Part shown: piece after piece, positions 5,102 to 6,586 of the stretch
Layout: each line of letters opens with the position of its first letter
How positions within the stretch are numbered: the first letter of the stretch is position 1
From: Candidatus Woesearchaeota archaeon
Lineage (GTDB): Archaea > Nanobdellota > Nanobdellia > SCGC-AAA011-G17 > VGLX01
DNA length: 6,586 nucleotides
Assembly (NCBI GenBank): GCA_016866645.1
Contig: VGLX01000076.1
Location: 1-6,586, forward strand
Direction: 5' to 3'
The notes under the pieces: generated by a model
The model's database searches: none
Told to the model about the DNA's origin: nothing
The model's input: only the letters and a program-made list of their open reading frames with translations
Translations under genes and position numbers: made by a program

Positions 5102-5426
5102 TAAGATATACCGGGCGGATAAGTATTATGAGGGAATAATCCAGATAAGGCCTGACGATAAGGAAGTCTTAGAATACGTCCGGAAGAAAGTCAAGGAAAA
5201 AGGCGCGGAGATATCTAGGGAAGTGTTCTTCAAATATGGCATAGACGTTTACGTGACAAGCCAGAAGATAACTAGGAATATAGGGGAGAAGCTGAAGAAA
5301 GCTTTCAAGGGTGAGCTGAAGATTTCTAAAAAAATATTCACGAGGAGCCGGCAGACCAGCCGCGACCTTTACAGGGCTACTGTGCTTTTCAGAAGAATAA
5401 AAGAAGAGCCTGAAGAAGATTCTTAG
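5091..5426 (+). CDS. Short NMD3-like protein lacking the N-terminal zinc-binding region
   Basis: The 111 residues resemble the domains of archaeal/eukaryotic NMD3 that follow its Cys-rich N-terminus: YYEGIIQIRP at the start, then a helix, GAEISREVFFKYGIDVYVTSQKITRNIGEKLKKAFKGELKISKKIF, and the end SRQTSRDLYRATVLFRRI. NMD3 binds the large ribosomal subunit; in eukaryotes it is the 60S export adaptor and its archaeal role is not settled. Full-length archaeal members carry paired CxxC zinc motifs first, whereas this protein has no cysteine at all. The short form is either a lineage trait or a relic. The start is set by the 11-bp overlap with DUF424; no CxxC-coding sequence fits upstream because DUF424 occupies it. 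The stop overlaps the convergent metalloprotease stop by four bases. Confidence 0.72.
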   Translation: MVIDKIYRADKYYEGIIQIRPDDKEVLEYVRKKVKEKGAEISREVFFKYGIDVYVTSQKITRNIGEKLKKAFKGELKISKKIFTRSRQTSRDLYRATVLFRRIKEEPEEDS

Positions 5427-6472
5427 ACTACGTGCTGCCTCACCAGATGATACTTCCAGGTATACAAGTCCCTGAAAGGCGAATGGCACCCTCCGACGCC
5501 AAGCTCGCTCTTGGTCGGAGCAGATGTGAAGAGAATTCTTGTCATCTCAGCGTTGCTTAATCTTCCAGCAAGATGCTCAACAACCCTTACAATATCACTC
5601 AGTTCTATAAGCTTCCTGTTGAAAAAATCTAAATTCGTCTCATCAAGGCTTAAAGGGGTTATGCCGTTAGCCTCTGCGTATTTGTTATACTTCGCGACTG
5701 CAAAGCTTAAATAATAATAAGGGGTAGTGTTTCTCATGTACGACGCTGAAAAGTCCAGTTGATCTATATTGTTATCCGGACGCCTGGCGTTCATCTCATC
5801 GAGCAGGCTCATATCGATTATGGTCTCTCCTACGAGCATCTTATCAAGGCCGTTAAGCCAAGAGACAGTGTTCTTCGCTAAGTTATCGCTGTTTACCCTG
5901 GCGTGCTTCCTGTAAGCCGCGTGCAAAGCCTCATGCGCCCACTTCTTAGTGAGGTTATCCCCATCTTCTAAAAAAGACAGCCCTGTCTCTTCCAAGAATA
6001 ATTTCCCGTTAGGCTTGAAGTCTTCTCCGCTCATGTAAAACCCGTAATAGCTCACCATCCCGAAAAGGTCTTGAGAGTATCCGAGCTTCTTGATTATCGT
6101 CTTGTAGCCTTTGAAGAAAGCCTTGATGCGATGCCATAACCCATTGCCCCAATGGTCTTTCGGGAATACTATGGAAACCGTAGGGCATATCACCCCATAC
6201 TCTTTTTTGAAGGACTTGACGAGGCTTGGAGTCTCTAACAGCCTTGCGCCTTCGAAGTCTTTCTCAGAAAACACGTCCACTTTATTAGTCTCGTTAAGAA
6301 CATTAGCTACCTCTTTAAAACCGTCCTTGAGGATGTACTCCCTGCTCTCATCAACTTTGTTTAATAGATCTGTGAGCTCCGACTCTCCTACGAAATTGCT
6401 ATGGTACTGCTCGAGAAGGATTTTCGCGCTGTACGTACCCTCTTTTTTCAGGACAGACTCTAAGTCCACCAT
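5423..6472 (-). CDS. Putative zinc metalloprotease-like protein (HEALH motif)
   Basis: I cannot assign this 349-residue protein to a named family. Residues 177-190 (KKWAHEALHAAYRK) contain the HExxH signature H180-E181-x-x-H184 in a predicted helix, and E226 in LLDEMNAR, 42 residues later, could be the third zinc ligand as in gluzincins. A peptidase role is inferred from this alone. No signal peptide or convincing membrane helix is present, so it is probably cytosolic. The N-terminal ~90 residues are helical and charged; the C-terminal part (about 250-349) is helical with a single Cys-His pair near the end (C329-H330). The ATG at 6472 lies 26 bp from a TATA box. Base composition resembles its neighbours. 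It converges on the NMD3-like gene, sharing TTAG at the stops (5423-5426). Confidence 0.75.
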   Translation of the reverse strand: MVDLESVLKKEGTYSAKILLEQYHSNFVGESELTDLLNKVDESREYILKDGFKEVANVLNETNKVDVFSEKDFEGARLLETPSLVKSFKKEYGVICPTVSIVFPKDHWGNGLWHRIKAFFKGYKTIIKKLGYSQDLFGMVSYYGFYMSGEDFKPNGKLFLEETGLSFLEDGDNLTKKWAHEALHAAYRKHARVNSDNLAKNTVSWLNGLDKMLVGETIIDMSLLDEMNARRPDNNIDQLDFSASYMRNTTPYYYLSFAVAKYNKYAEANGITPLSLDETNLDFFNRKLIELSDIVRVVEHLAGRLSNAEMTRILFTSAPTKSELGVGGCHSPFRDLYTWKYHLVRQHVV

Positions 6473-6493
6473 AAAGATTAAGGACGCTTAGAA

Positions 6494-6505
6494 TATATAA
6501 AAGTT
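6494..6505 (-). promoter_or_regulatory. TATA promoter of the metalloprotease-like gene
   Basis: On the minus strand TTTTATATA (plus 6494-6502) is centred about 26 bp before the ATG at 6472. This predicts a leaderless message and supports the chosen start. Confidence 0.65.
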
Positions 6506-6524
6506 TACAACAGCCTATTCGCCA

Positions 6525-6537
6525 GGTTTTATAGTAT
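6525..6537 (+). promoter_or_regulatory. Possible outward TATA box at the right edge
   Basis: GGTTTTATAGTAT resembles a weak archaeal TATA box pointing out of the window. The nearby ATG codons at 6536 and 6554 open only 2 and 6 codons. A TTG or GTG at 6565/6568 stays open to the edge (VVGVDF), too short to call a gene. Confidence 0.25.
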
Positions 6538-6586
6538 GTATTAAGCTTAGAGGATGGATTTTAGTTGGTGGTAGGAGTTGATTTTT

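Overview
The window comes from an archaeon. The evidence is an aIF2-beta with its C-terminal zinc ribbon, a DUF424 protein, an NMD3-type protein, an archaeal short-form adenosylhomocysteinase, a single-OB-fold RPA-like protein, and archaeal TATA/BRE promoters about 26-28 bp upstream of start codons (mostly leaderless messages, no clear Shine-Dalgarno sites). Small compact genes, a short NMD3 and several unrecognised Cys-rich surface proteins would fit a DPANN-type or uncultivated lineage. That placement is inference; the sequence does not fix the phylum.

Layout. (1) 1-1219 (+): the 3' end of adenosylhomocysteinase and, 8 nt later, an OB-fold/winged-helix RPA-associated-type protein, probably one operon. 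(2) 1220-2603: a single DUF4143-type AAA ATPase gene with its own promoter and a 26-bp near-palindrome before its start. It is bracketed by a 38-bp direct repeat that is the 3' end of the RPA-like gene, so the ATPase looks like an inserted cassette that preserved the host gene's end. (3) 2613-3161 (-): a small secreted/membrane protein with two C-terminal membrane helices. A 134-bp divergent promoter region separates it from aIF2-beta. (4) 3296-5426 (+): aIF2-beta, two adjacent genes sharing an unrecognised six-cysteine C-terminal domain, then DUF424 and a short NMD3-like protein that overlap by 11 bp. The translation genes look like a conserved archaeal cluster with two Cys-rich genes lying inside it. 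(5) 5423-6472 (-): a 349-residue protein with an HEALH zinc-protease motif, its stop codon overlapping the NMD3 stop tail to tail. The last ~85 bases hold its promoter and perhaps another outward-facing one.

The strongest points for a second look are the ATPase cassette with the duplicated RPA-gene tail, the tandem six-Cys-domain proteins, and the conflict of reading frames at the start of the first of them (3735-3938). I found no RNA gene, CRISPR array or recognisable transposase/integrase.
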